Positions 45,470 through 53,803 of a stretch of DNA of 64,000 bases are shown piece by piece. Origin of the DNA: Chryseobacterium limigenitum (GTDB lineage Bacteria > Bacteroidota > Bacteroidia > Flavobacteriales > Weeksellaceae). Each line of letters starts with the position of its first letter. Within the stretch, counting starts at the first letter, position 1. Below the pieces are notes generated by a model. It was given only the letters and a program-made list of their open reading frames with translations. It ran no database searches and was not told the origin of the DNA. The DNA lies in assembly GCF_900114875.1 (NCBI RefSeq), contig NZ_FPKW01000001.1, positions 496,001 to 560,000 of the forward strand. Direction: 5' to 3'. Position numbers and translations under genes: made by a program.

Positions 45470-46738
45470 ATGAAAAGAAGATTGTTATTTGGAGAACGAA
45501 TGTTGCTTGGGGACGGAACAGAACCTTTCAACACCGTTATTCCGTTCAGATTAAAGGGTACATTTAGCCTGAAAGACATTCAGCATGCTCTGAATCAGCT
45601 TCAGGTAAAACATCCTTGGTTAAAGGCTGTAATTAAACTTGATGAAAAAAATATTCCCTGGTTTGAGGTTTCAGAAAAAGCAAAAATCCCGATCCGAATC
45701 CTAGCCCAAAAAGGCGAAAATGATTGGTTCGAAGAATCTAAAAATGAGTGGTACAAAATGTTTAATTACAAAGAACAGCCACTCATCAGATTTGTATGGA
45801 TCAAAGGAGACGAAACTTCAGATATGATGTTTGTATTCCACCATTGCTTATGTGATGGTGGTTCTGCCTTGTCTCTATTGGATGAGTTTTTGAAATTACT
45901 GGATAATCCGACTTATGATATTGGGTTGGAAAATCCAATTTTAGGCATTCAGGATGTTGTTCCGAGTAAAATTTTATCTAATCGCGGACAGCAATTCAAG
46001 GCAAAAGTGATCGGAAGATTGGCTGCTACAGTGATCAAATATATTCCTGTCAGTAAAAAATCCATTGACCGACAAAGCGATTATTTAATTAATTGGAAAT
46101 TCGATCAAGAAACAAGTAAGGAATTAATTTCTTATTGTAAATCTCAAAAAGTTACTGTTAATACGTTTTTATGCGCAACAGTTTTAAAAGCATTTGAAAA
46201 AATCAGGAAAGAAAAAGCCTTCAATAAAGTTTCGTGTCCGGTTGATATCAGGCGTTTTGCCAATCAGATCAAGTCGGATCATATTTTCGCTTTTGGATTA
46301 ATGATTGTGGTTTCTTTAAACAAAAAATTCGGTTTTGAAGAAAATTTAAAGCTGATGCAGGAAGCTGTCGAGAAAAAAACATCAAAGCTTAATCCGTACA
46401 TCACAATGATGGTGATGGAATCTGCTCACGATGCATTAACAAACTTCACTAAATTATTAAAAAACGGAAAATCTTCCAACGATTGCATGTTTTCTAATTT
46501 GGGACGTATTCAGATCGCTCATCAATACAAAGATTTTTCATTGGAAAATATTTTCAGTCCGTCCGTGATTGGGCCTTTGGGAAACACAACGACAATAGTT
46601 ACCTCAACTTTCCGAGGGGAAATGAATTTTTCTTTCATGGGAAGTGAGGGTTATTTGCCTTATTCGGACGCTTTGGCAATTCGTGATGAGGTGACTAAGA
46701 TGGTTAAACAACAAATAGAATCTTTAGCCGTATCATGA
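45470..46738 (+). CDS. Condensation-fold acyltransferase (PapA/WES-like), copy 1
   Basis: The 422-aa protein has the condensation/CoA-acyltransferase motif HHCLCDG (124-130; HHxxxDG) and a second-half DIRRFA followed by DHIFAFGL, as in PapA and condensation-type O-acyltransferases. Such enzymes esterify hydroxyl groups of glycolipids or link acyl chains from carrier proteins or CoA. It begins 4 bp after the glycosyltransferase stop, and its stop overlaps the next start (ATGATG). The likely task is acylating the sugar or lipid made by the upstream enzymes. Confidence 0.85.
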   Translation: MKRRLLFGERMLLGDGTEPFNTVIPFRLKGTFSLKDIQHALNQLQVKHPWLKAVIKLDEKNIPWFEVSEKAKIPIRILAQKGENDWFEESKNEWYKMFNYKEQPLIRFVWIKGDETSDMMFVFHHCLCDGGSALSLLDEFLKLLDNPTYDIGLENPILGIQDVVPSKILSNRGQQFKAKVIGRLAATVIKYIPVSKKSIDRQSDYLINWKFDQETSKELISYCKSQKVTVNTFLCATVLKAFEKIRKEKAFNKVSCPVDIRRFANQIKSDHIFAFGLMIVVSLNKKFGFEENLKLMQEAVEKKTSKLNPYITMMVMESAHDALTNFTKLLKNGKSSNDCMFSNLGRIQIAHQYKDFSLENIFSPSVIGPLGNTTTIVTSTFRGEMNFSFMGSEGYLPYSDALAIRDEVTKMVKQQIESLAVS

Positions 46739-47982
46739 TGAAACGAAAACTAATGTTGGTAGAAAGAATCATGTATGTTGATTCTGAAACTCCTCTAAAT
46801 TTGGTATTTACTGCAAAAATCAACGGTGAAATCTCGGAAGATAGTTTTAAAATTGCCTTAGATAAAATTCAGCGAAAACATCCTTTGTTAAGAGTTTCAA
46901 TTGATCATAAAAGTGCAAAATATCCTTTTTTTATTGAAGAAAAAGAGATTGCGCCCATTCCACTTCGAATTGTAGAAAGAAAAACGGATCAAGACTGGCT
47001 TTCGGAATCAGAAAATGAATGGTACAGACTTTTTGAAGACAACAAAAAACCAATGGCTCAGCTCGTTTGGGTAAAAGGTGAAAATACATCCGAAATTCTT
47101 TGGGTAATACCTCACTGTCTTTGTGACGGAACAACGGGCGTTACATTGATTCGCGAACTTTTAGCTTTATTAGACAATCCTTCCATTGAATTAAATTCTT
47201 ACGAAAGCTTTGATTCTGTTAATGATTTTCTGCCTACCGATTTTAATTTAAAAAAGAAGAAACGAAAAGCCAAATTTTATTTAATGATGGCAAAACTGTT
47301 CTTTTTAATTCAATCGAAAAGCAAAAACAGGAATCACGGAAAAAATTATGCACTTCACCGAAAACTGGATGCCATTGTTTCAAAACAAATAGTTGAAAAA
47401 TGCAAAGCGAATAAAATTTCTGTTCATGCTTTGTTGTGTTCGGCTTTTATGCAGGCTTTTAAAGAGGTTCAGGGTAAAAATGCGAAAGGAAAAGTAATCA
47501 GTCCGGTGGATGTTCGCCATTTTATTCCGGAAATTAAGCAGGATCATATTTTTGCGTTTGCTCCGACTGTTGAACTGTCATTAAAAAAAGGAAATCAGGA
47601 TATATTGGAAAACTCCAGACACATCAAAACAGAACTTCTTGAAAAAATTGAAAAGATGGATGCAAGAGAACTGTTGTGGATGGGCGAAAACATGCATCCC
47701 GTTGTTGAGCGTATGATTTCTATGCTAAAATCAAGCAAAGGCGGGCATGATATTACCTTATCCAACATGGGAAGAATTGATATTCCGAATGCGTATAAAA
47801 ATTTTAAAGTTGAAACCATTTTCAGTCCGACGGTTGCTTTCCCTTGGCTGAACTCAAACACTTTGGTCGCAACAACTTATAATCAGGAAATGGATTTCAC
47901 CTTCATGTCTAATGAGAATTTTCTTCCAAAAGAAGAAGCGATAAAAATTAAAGATAAAGCTATTGAACTGTTGACTTCATGA
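46735..47982 (+). CDS. Condensation-fold acyltransferase (PapA/WES-like), copy 2
   Basis: The 415-aa paralogue of the preceding protein shares ENEWYRLF, the DVRHFIPEIKQDHIFAFAP block and the C-terminal SNMGRI and NIFSP/TIFSP elements. The motif reads PHCLCDG (126-132): the first His of HHxxxDG is Pro, while the catalytic second His127 and Asp131 remain. It is probably active with altered donor or acceptor geometry. It overlaps the genes on both sides by 4 bp. Confidence 0.84.
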   Translation: MMKRKLMLVERIMYVDSETPLNLVFTAKINGEISEDSFKIALDKIQRKHPLLRVSIDHKSAKYPFFIEEKEIAPIPLRIVERKTDQDWLSESENEWYRLFEDNKKPMAQLVWVKGENTSEILWVIPHCLCDGTTGVTLIRELLALLDNPSIELNSYESFDSVNDFLPTDFNLKKKKRKAKFYLMMAKLFFLIQSKSKNRNHGKNYALHRKLDAIVSKQIVEKCKANKISVHALLCSAFMQAFKEVQGKNAKGKVISPVDVRHFIPEIKQDHIFAFAPTVELSLKKGNQDILENSRHIKTELLEKIEKMDARELLWMGENMHPVVERMISMLKSSKGGHDITLSNMGRIDIPNAYKNFKVETIFSPTVAFPWLNSNTLVATTYNQEMDFTFMSNENFLPKEEAIKIKDKAIELLTS

Positions 47983-48560
47983 AATTTAAAATAAAAAAGA
48001 CCCAACCGAAACCTATCAAAAAAACCACGCTGAATCGCTTTCTCAGGAAGCGGATGATCATTTATGTTCTTCCAAATATGTTTTTTAATTTTATAATTGC
48101 TTATGCGAGTTTTAATGAATTGGGATACACTCATTTTTTTGCAGGAACGCAATGTCTGGCTCGGCTCACTTTACCAATGGCTATTTTTTTACCCGTTGTT
48201 CTTACGATAGACATCATTAAAAGAGTAACTGATGCCGCTAGTCAAAATGCTATTGAATTCGCAGTGGATGATCAACTTAATTTAAAAAAAATGATAGCCA
48301 AACTAAGTATTTTGCATGGTATAATTACCGGATCATTGGTATTGTCAGGTTTGCTTTTTGCACAACTGATATTATCTGAATATTATAAGCTCGATGCTGC
48401 TGCGATGGCAATTGTTGTTGGGATTTTGGCTGGTTTACTCTCTATTCTGTTCACCTATCTTCCAATTATAAAGTTAAAAAGACATTTGTATAAACCTATG
48501 CATATTATTTCTTCTGATATGACTGAAAAAAATTTTAACCCAATAAAAAAACCGCTCTAA
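47979..48560 (+). CDS. Four-helix membrane protein of the polyketide operon
   Basis: The 193-aa protein has a basic N-terminus (KFKIKKTQPKPIKK) and four hydrophobic helices (about 29-50, 63-82, 112-135, 140-165). I recognise no family. Its 4-bp overlap with the second acyltransferase makes it part of the same operon, so it may anchor the enzymes or help export the lipid product. No MmpL-like or ABC transporter is in the cluster. Its stop lies inside the hairpin that terminates the convergent peptide gene. Confidence 0.78.
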   Translation: MKFKIKKTQPKPIKKTTLNRFLRKRMIIYVLPNMFFNFIIAYASFNELGYTHFFAGTQCLARLTLPMAIFLPVVLTIDIIKRVTDAASQNAIEFAVDDQLNLKKMIAKLSILHGIITGSLVLSGLLFAQLILSEYYKLDAAAMAIVVGILAGLLSILFTYLPIIKLKRHLYKPMHIISSDMTEKNFNPIKKPL

Positions 48561-48570
48561 AAAAGAGCGG
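48544..48570 (-). terminator. Terminator of the glycine-rich peptide gene
   Basis: CCGCTCT (48552-48558) pairs with AGAGCGG (48564-48570). On the minus strand it is followed by seven T. It overlaps the last codons of the membrane-protein gene on +. Confidence 0.82.
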
Positions 48571-48593
48571 CATACCTTATAATACAGACTATC

Positions 48594-48866
48594 TTAACAA
48601 GTAGATCCGCAAGCAAGAAGTTGAATGTGAATTACACCATTAACCGCACACTGTACTTGACATAATGTACCGCTAACAACGCCACCTAAACCACCTACTG
48701 CGCCACCAATAGCACCACCTAGACCGCCAACAACACCACCGACACCGCCTACTGCACCACCAATCGCGCCACCTAGGCCACCTACTAGTCCACCGATGTT
48801 ATCAAGTAGTCCGTTACCAGAAATTGTTTTCAATTCGTTTCTGTTTAATTTTTTTAAGTTTTTCAT
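48594..48866 (-). CDS. Glycine-zipper peptide with bacteriocin-type leader
   Basis: The 90-aa peptide begins MKNLKKLNRNELKTISGNG, a leader typical of Bacteroidota bacteriocin-like precursors processed by C39 peptidases. Residues 25-62 consist almost only of Gly with Ala, Val, Ile and Leu, in two copies of a GGLGGAIGGAVGG block, a GxxxG glycine zipper suited to inserting into membranes. The tail has four Cys at 69, 73, 86 and 90 (two CxxxC pairs), possibly disulfide-bonded. No modification enzyme, immunity gene or C39-peptidase transporter is in the window, so maturation would have to be provided elsewhere. Antimicrobial function is inferred. Confidence 0.8.
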   Translation of the reverse strand: MKNLKKLNRNELKTISGNGLLDNIGGLVGGLGGAIGGAVGGVGGVVGGLGGAIGGAVGGLGGVVSGTLCQVQCAVNGVIHIQLLACGSTC

Positions 48867-49254
48867 GAATTAAATATTTATTTGATTAATACTTCACGAA
48901 TATATGAATAATTACAATAATCTTAAATAATTTTAAAAAAAAATAATTAAATATTTTTATTATTTAATATTCGATTAACATAATTGATTATTAATACATA
49001 TTCAATTCCAATCCTAATCATTTCATTTAATGAATATTAACTAAATTTTAAGAATAATAAAATACTTTTCCACAATATGAATTTGTTCACATAATTATTT
49101 CTGAAAACAAAACCATAAGCACTTTTTTTCATTTTATTACTACCTTTAAGACTCTTTTTATAAGAATATACCTCTATTTTACATCTACGATTCATAAATT
49201 ATTAGTTTAACTATATTTTTCATAGTCCTAATTCAAAGAATTTTCCATTTTATT
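48867..49254. other. AT-rich intergenic region upstream of dps
   Basis: About 390 bp of very AT-rich DNA between the divergent peptide gene and the dps operator region. I see no gene, terminator or exact TAnnTTTG box in it. Confidence 0.6.
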
Positions 49255-49282
49255 CACCGACTGTTTTTGCCCGTTCACCGAA
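49255..49282 (+). promoter_or_regulatory. Direct-repeat operator upstream of dps
   Basis: CACCGACT, 2 bp, TTTTGCC, 2 bp, TTCACCGAA. The two CACCGA half-sites are exactly 21 bp apart. The element ends 84 bp before the dps ATG, and CTTTACA lies at 49315-49321. It recurs at the same distance upstream of the bicupin gene (53692-53719). Confidence 0.8.
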
Positions 49283-49366
49283 AAGGAAACAATTTCAGAA
49301 AGATTCTTACAGATCTTTACATCATAAAACAAGCACTATTGCTTAAAACTTTAAACCTTAATTATT

Positions 49367-49840
49367 ATGAAAGCAAAAATTGGCATCACAGAAAAAAACA
49401 CAGAAGCAGTTGCTGAACAATTGGCAAAATTATTAGCTGATGAATTTGTATTGTACACAAAAACAAGAAATGCACACTGGAATGTAACGGGCGATAATTT
49501 TCACGCCATGCATATCTTCTTCGAAAATCAATACAAACAATTAGACGAGTTGATTGACAGTGTTGCTGAACGCATGCGTAAAATCGGGCATTACGCTCCT
49601 GCAACAATGAAACTCTATTTGGAACTTACCCACCTTACAGAATACAGCGACAGAACAAATGACGGTTTAGGCTTCATGAAAGATCTATTGAGTGATCACG
49701 AAAGTATCATTGAATTTCTCCGCGGAAATATCACCCCTTTTGCAGAAGAATACAAAGATTTCGGAACCAGCGATTTTATTACAGGCCTGATGGAAACTCA
49801 TGAAGAAATGGCCTGGATGATCCGTTCATATTTCAGGTAA
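49367..49840 (+). CDS. dps: Dps-family DNA-protecting ferritin
   Basis: The 157-aa protein has the interface ferroxidase residues His37 (NAHWNVTG), His49, Asp64 and Glu68 (ELIDSVAERMRKIG), with the same spacing as in Listeria Dps. Length is typical. Dps dodecamers oxidise Fe(II) with hydrogen peroxide and store iron, protecting DNA. It carries the CACCGA direct-repeat element upstream and is followed after 66 bp by the LytTR regulator gene. Confidence 0.95.
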   Translation: MKAKIGITEKNTEAVAEQLAKLLADEFVLYTKTRNAHWNVTGDNFHAMHIFFENQYKQLDELIDSVAERMRKIGHYAPATMKLYLELTHLTEYSDRTNDGLGFMKDLLSDHESIIEFLRGNITPFAEEYKDFGTSDFITGLMETHEEMAWMIRSYFR

Positions 49841-49876
49841 AATTAAAAGCCAAAGTAAAAAATAAAAAGGAATAAG

Positions 49877-49884
49877 TATATTTG
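49877..49884 (+). promoter_or_regulatory. Promoter -7 box of the LytTR regulator gene
   Basis: TATATTTG (matches TAnnTTTG) ends 22 bp before the ATG at 49907. No TTG lies at the expected -33 distance. Confidence 0.6.
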
Positions 49885-49906
49885 TGTAAACTATAAACTT
49901 ACTATC

Positions 49907-50602
49907 ATGAAAGCTTTGATCGTTGATGACAATGATATAGCAAGAACTACTTTGGCTCATTTGGCAAAACAGATTCCGGATCTTACCATCGTAAAAGAAT
50001 ACTCTAATGCTGTTGAAGCTTACCATTATTTACAGGCAAATCCGGTAGATCTGATATTTTTGGATATCGAAATGCCTGAAATGACGGGAATTGAATTAAC
50101 GAAAACTCTTTCAGGCAGAGATACCATCATCATTTTCACTTCTTCAAACAAAGAATATGCTTTGGAGGCTTTTGAACTGAATATTGCCGATTACATCTTA
50201 AAACCTATCACTCCCGCAAGATTTTTGCAGGCTATGAGCAAGGCGCAGGCTATTTTTGACAGTAAAAAAGAGAATGTTCAGGTGAATAAAGATGAGTTTT
50301 TATTCGTCAGAGATTCAAATATCACAAGACGTTTAAAGCTGGATGATATTTTTTATGCAGAAGCAATGGGTGATTACGTAAAATTTTACACCAAAGAAAA
50401 AATGTTTGCCATACACGGAACCATGAAATCTGCGGAAGACCGCTTACCCAAAGATCATTTTATAAGAGTTCATCGCTCTTATATTATTGCAGTAGGTAAA
50501 ATTGACACCCTTCAGGATGGCGGAATCATGATCAACGGTAAATTTATTCCCGTGGCCGATGCTTACCGAAAAGCTCTCAATACAAGAATGAATGTATTTT
50601 AA
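49907..50602 (+). CDS. LytTR-family response regulator
   Basis: The 231-aa protein has a receiver (DD at 7-8, acceptor D53 in FLDIEMPEMTG, Lys in ILKPITPARF) and a C-terminal LytTR DNA-binding domain (about 130-229; FLFVRDSNITRRLKLDDIFYAEAMGDYVKFYT, FIRVHRSYII, IPVADAYRK). LytTR regulators such as AgrA and ComE bind two direct repeats whose centres are about 21 bp apart. Elements of that geometry precede dps and the bicupin gene, one on each side of this gene. The hybrid kinase 64 bp downstream is the likely partner. Confidence 0.94.
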   Translation: MKALIVDDNDIARTTLAHLAKQIPDLTIVKEYSNAVEAYHYLQANPVDLIFLDIEMPEMTGIELTKTLSGRDTIIIFTSSNKEYALEAFELNIADYILKPITPARFLQAMSKAQAIFDSKKENVQVNKDEFLFVRDSNITRRLKLDDIFYAEAMGDYVKFYTKEKMFAIHGTMKSAEDRLPKDHFIRVHRSYIIAVGKIDTLQDGGIMINGKFIPVADAYRKALNTRMNVF

Positions 50603-50666
50603 CACTCTTTGATTCTGAATTCTAATTTAGATTGAATAAGCCATCAATCGTTATTACTATTTACTT

Positions 50667-52874
50667 ATGATCAATACATTTTCTATAATGGGAAACAAAC
50701 GATTTAGCTATTTTATAATTCTTACATTTATTGCAGGGACTCTGTTATTGATAGCCGTTCAGATCAATTCAGCTAAAAATACGAAAGCGCTTATTCAGAA
50801 TAACAACACGCTTCTCAACGAGCTGCGTTCCAGCAATCATTTAAGAGAAATAGACCGTGATATTCTGGGTGTGGAAAGCAGAATACGGGCTTCTATCGCA
50901 ACCAATGACACCACGCATCTGGAAGGTATCAATCAGAAAATCAATCAAATTGAAAATTTTCTCGATTCTCTTTCAAAAGACAATACAGATGCCGAAGAAG
51001 AGCGTTTGATACACAGACTCAGCGTTCTTGCAATGGAGAAAAAAACGACCAAGGAGAAATTATTACACCGATATCTTTCTTTGGGAAACATGAATGATAA
51101 TACGTCTATTGCCAATCCGCGTGCAAGATTAATTTCCAACGAAATCACAACAATTACAGCAAAAATCTACGAAAGTCGTCAGTTACATATGGTTGAACTC
51201 AGTAAACGAAGCGAAGAAATGGGAAGAAAGGCCAGACTTTACGATATTTCTTTATTGATTTTATTGATATTGAGTGGCGCTGTTGCCGGTTATCACATAC
51301 TTCGTCAGTTTAAAAGACAACAATTATTGATAGAAGATTTAGATATTGCAGAAAAGAAAGCTTCCGTCGCTGCGCAGACTAAAGAAAATTTCTTGGCCAA
51401 TATGAGCCACGAAATACGGACTCCGTTAAGCGGGATTTTAGGCTTTACCAATTTATTGCAAAAAAGACCTTTGGATGAGACTTCTACAGAATTTGTATCA
51501 TCAATTCAGCGGTCGGGAGAAAATTTAATGGCCATCATTAATGACATTCTTGATTTATCTAAAATTGAAGCAGGAATGATGCGCATCACACCCGGAACCT
51601 TCAGTATTAACGGATTGGTAAATTCTGTAGAAACATTTTTCCTTGAGCGCGCAAAAGAAAAAGAACTGACGATTTCCAGCAAAGTAGATCCATCAATTCC
51701 GGATACGCTGACGGGAGATGCAACAAGGCTTACCCAAATTTTAGTCAATCTCATTGGTAATGCAATAAAATTTACCCATCATGGAAAAGTACACATTGAT
51801 GTTTACAAAAAATCTCAGACGGAAACCGAAATTGTCCTTGGATTTAAAATTTCAGATACCGGAATAGGAATCGATAAAGAGAAATTGAGCGAAGTTTTTG
51901 AAAGATTTAATCAAGGAGAAGAATCTACCACAAGAAACTATGGCGGGACAGGTTTAGGTCTGTCTATTGTTAAAAAATTGATATTGTTACAAAATGGTGA
52001 CATCAATGTAGAGAGCGAACAGGGAAAAGGAACAACTTTCAGTTTCTACATTCCTTACGGTATTTCGGAGGAACAGCTTAACACAATAGCTACTGTTAAT
52101 ACTGACTATTTTAAAGATAAATCAAATGTGCCTCTGCGTATTTTAGTGGTTGATGACAATACGATCAATCAAAGTCTGATGAAACATCTTTTATTACAAT
52201 GGAATATTGATTTTGATATTGTATCTAATGGTCTGGAAGCCATTCAACAGCTTATTAATCAAACTTATGATTTGGTTTTGATGGATATTCAGATGCCTCA
52301 GATGGACGGTTATGCTGCAACCCAACAAATCCGTGAAGTTCTGAAATTAGATGTTCCGATCATCGCAATGACTGCACATGCACTTGCCGGCGAAAGAGAA
52401 AAATGCCTGAGCAGGGGGATGAATGAGTACATTTCCAAACCTATAAAAGAGGAAGAACTTTTTAAATTAATCTCAAACTTTGGATTAGAAGAAATTCCCC
52501 AAACAGAAATGAAAACTGAGAAGATAATTCCAAATTTTAAATACATAGATCTAACGTATATGCAGTCCATAAGCGGCGGCGATACAACTTTTGAAAAAAC
52601 CGTTACGCAGCAGTTTATCGACACTATTCCGCAACATTTGCGACAGCTCGTGACAGCTTATCAGAATAATGAATTTACAACGGTAAAACTCAGAGCGCAC
52701 GATCTTAAATCCAGCACAGCTATTATGGGAATTCTCCCTTTAATAGAAGAAAAACTGAATATTCTGGAAATGGCTACAGAACAAAATGCAACATTGCAAC
52801 AGGCTTTGGAAGAGGTAAAAAATATTATCGATTTAGCACTTGACGAAACGAAAATTTTCGCAGAATCATTATAA
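50667..52874 (+). CDS. Hybrid histidine kinase with receiver and HPt domain
   Basis: The 735-aa protein has TM1 (15-31), a helical extracytoplasmic sensor (32-192, unclassified), TM2 (193-210), HisKA His248 (NMSHEIRTPLSG), a HATPase (NLIGNAIKFTHHG, DTGIGID, YGGTGLGLSIVKKL), a receiver with D540 (LMDIQMPQMDGY) and a C-terminal HPt with His678 (AHDLKSSTA). This is a complete internal phosphorelay, whose HPt can pass phosphate to a separate regulator, most simply the LytTR protein encoded just upstream. Confidence 0.94.
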   Translation: MINTFSIMGNKRFSYFIILTFIAGTLLLIAVQINSAKNTKALIQNNNTLLNELRSSNHLREIDRDILGVESRIRASIATNDTTHLEGINQKINQIENFLDSLSKDNTDAEEERLIHRLSVLAMEKKTTKEKLLHRYLSLGNMNDNTSIANPRARLISNEITTITAKIYESRQLHMVELSKRSEEMGRKARLYDISLLILLILSGAVAGYHILRQFKRQQLLIEDLDIAEKKASVAAQTKENFLANMSHEIRTPLSGILGFTNLLQKRPLDETSTEFVSSIQRSGENLMAIINDILDLSKIEAGMMRITPGTFSINGLVNSVETFFLERAKEKELTISSKVDPSIPDTLTGDATRLTQILVNLIGNAIKFTHHGKVHIDVYKKSQTETEIVLGFKISDTGIGIDKEKLSEVFERFNQGEESTTRNYGGTGLGLSIVKKLILLQNGDINVESEQGKGTTFSFYIPYGISEEQLNTIATVNTDYFKDKSNVPLRILVVDDNTINQSLMKHLLLQWNIDFDIVSNGLEAIQQLINQTYDLVLMDIQMPQMDGYAATQQIREVLKLDVPIIAMTAHALAGEREKCLSRGMNEYISKPIKEEELFKLISNFGLEEIPQTEMKTEKIIPNFKYIDLTYMQSISGGDTTFEKTVTQQFIDTIPQHLRQLVTAYQNNEFTTVKLRAHDLKSSTAIMGILPLIEEKLNILEMATEQNATLQQALEEVKNIIDLALDETKIFAESL

Positions 52875-52924
52875 AATCAAATTTTTTGGATTAATTTATT
52901 TCAATCATCAAAAACAAAATCATT

Positions 52925-53476
52925 ATGGAAAACCAAGGTGCATCAGTTGTGATTACCCATCATATTTTGGATGGTAAGCAGAAAGAATATGAAAATTGGT
53001 TAAAGGAAATCGTTCCGCTGACCAAACATTCCGAAGGTTTTATTGATCATCAGATCGTACGTCCTATTCCCGATTTAACCTTTGTTTATACTGTAATTAT
53101 TCGATTTGACACCATCACAAATCTTAAAAAATGGATGGAATCTGATGACAGAAAAAAATTGATTGAAAAAGCAAATCCTCTATTCAGGAAAAATGATAAC
53201 TATCAAATAAAATCAGGATTAGATTTTCTATTTAATGCTGAAAATGAAGGAAATAAAATCCCCGTTCGATGGAAACAATTTCTCGCAACTTGGTCAGCAA
53301 TTTATCCTTTGTCTATTATCATCCCATTAATTTTAATACCATTATTGAGGTTTTTAAAAATTCCTGCAAATCATTATTTTGATGCATTGATCAATTCAGG
53401 AATCATTGTTTTTATGATGGTATTTGTTGTAATGCCTAATTATACAAAATTGATAAAAAAATGGCTGTATAAATAA
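52925..53476 (+). CDS. ABM-fold (antibiotic biosynthesis monooxygenase) protein with membrane tail
   Basis: The 183-aa protein has an N-terminal ABM/EthD-like ferredoxin fold (about 5-100; VVITHHILDGKQKEYENWLKEI, EGFIDHQIVRP, YTVIIRFDTITNLKKWMES) and two C-terminal membrane helices (about 121-143 and 152-172). ABM domains bind small organic molecules and some act as quinone monooxygenases. A membrane-anchored version is a recurrent bacterial form of unknown role. It follows the hybrid kinase by 50 bp and has its own terminator. Confidence 0.85.
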   Translation: MENQGASVVITHHILDGKQKEYENWLKEIVPLTKHSEGFIDHQIVRPIPDLTFVYTVIIRFDTITNLKKWMESDDRKKLIEKANPLFRKNDNYQIKSGLDFLFNAENEGNKIPVRWKQFLATWSAIYPLSIIIPLILIPLLRFLKIPANHYFDALINSGIIVFMMVFVVMPNYTKLIKKWLYK

Positions 53477-53503
53477 TTGAAAATCATATAAATTGAAAAT
53501 CAT

Positions 53504-53531
53504 AATCACTGGGAAGTCTCAGTGATTTTTT
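53504..53531 (+). terminator. Terminator after the ABM-fold gene
   Basis: AATCACTG (53504-53511) pairs with CAGTGATT (53520-53527), followed by a T run to 53531. Confidence 0.8.
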
Positions 53532-53691
53532 GTTGTTATAGAGAATATAAAATCTTAATCTAGATTTTTAGTTGAGAATCATGGAAAATGATCAACTTGA
53601 TGTATTTAGTATTTGCCTATAAATCAATCCGGATTTCATTTTTTAATTTTAAACCATAAACTAGATTCATCATCTACTCCTTTTAAATTCT

Positions 53692-53719
53692 CACCGACTC
53701 ATTTTGCCTTTTCACCGAA
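53692..53719 (+). promoter_or_regulatory. Direct-repeat operator upstream of the bicupin gene
   Basis: The same element as at 49255-49282: CACCGACT, 2 bp, TTTTGCC, 2 bp, TTCACCGAA, with 24 of 28 positions identical. It ends 84 bp before ATG 53804, and CTTTACA recurs at 53752-53758, at the same offset (33 bp) as upstream of dps. The rest of the 327-bp gap 53477-53803 holds only the terminator at 53504. Confidence 0.8.
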
Positions 53720-53803
53720 TGACTCTTCAAAACCTGATGATTCCTCAGTAGCTTTACAATAGAAATAAAGACAAACACTAATTAATCAATAAAAACTACT
53801 GTT

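Noticed and set aside
30764-48560. Aryl-polyene/flexirubin (dar) cluster
   Set aside because: The ketosynthases are fused multidomain type I, PUFA-like enzymes. The stand-alone type II KS genes and the aromatic starter (ammonia-lyase) genes of flexirubin clusters are absent.
48594-48866. Lanthipeptide precursor
   Set aside because: The core has almost no Ser/Thr beside Cys to form rings, and no LanM/LanBC-like gene is in the window.
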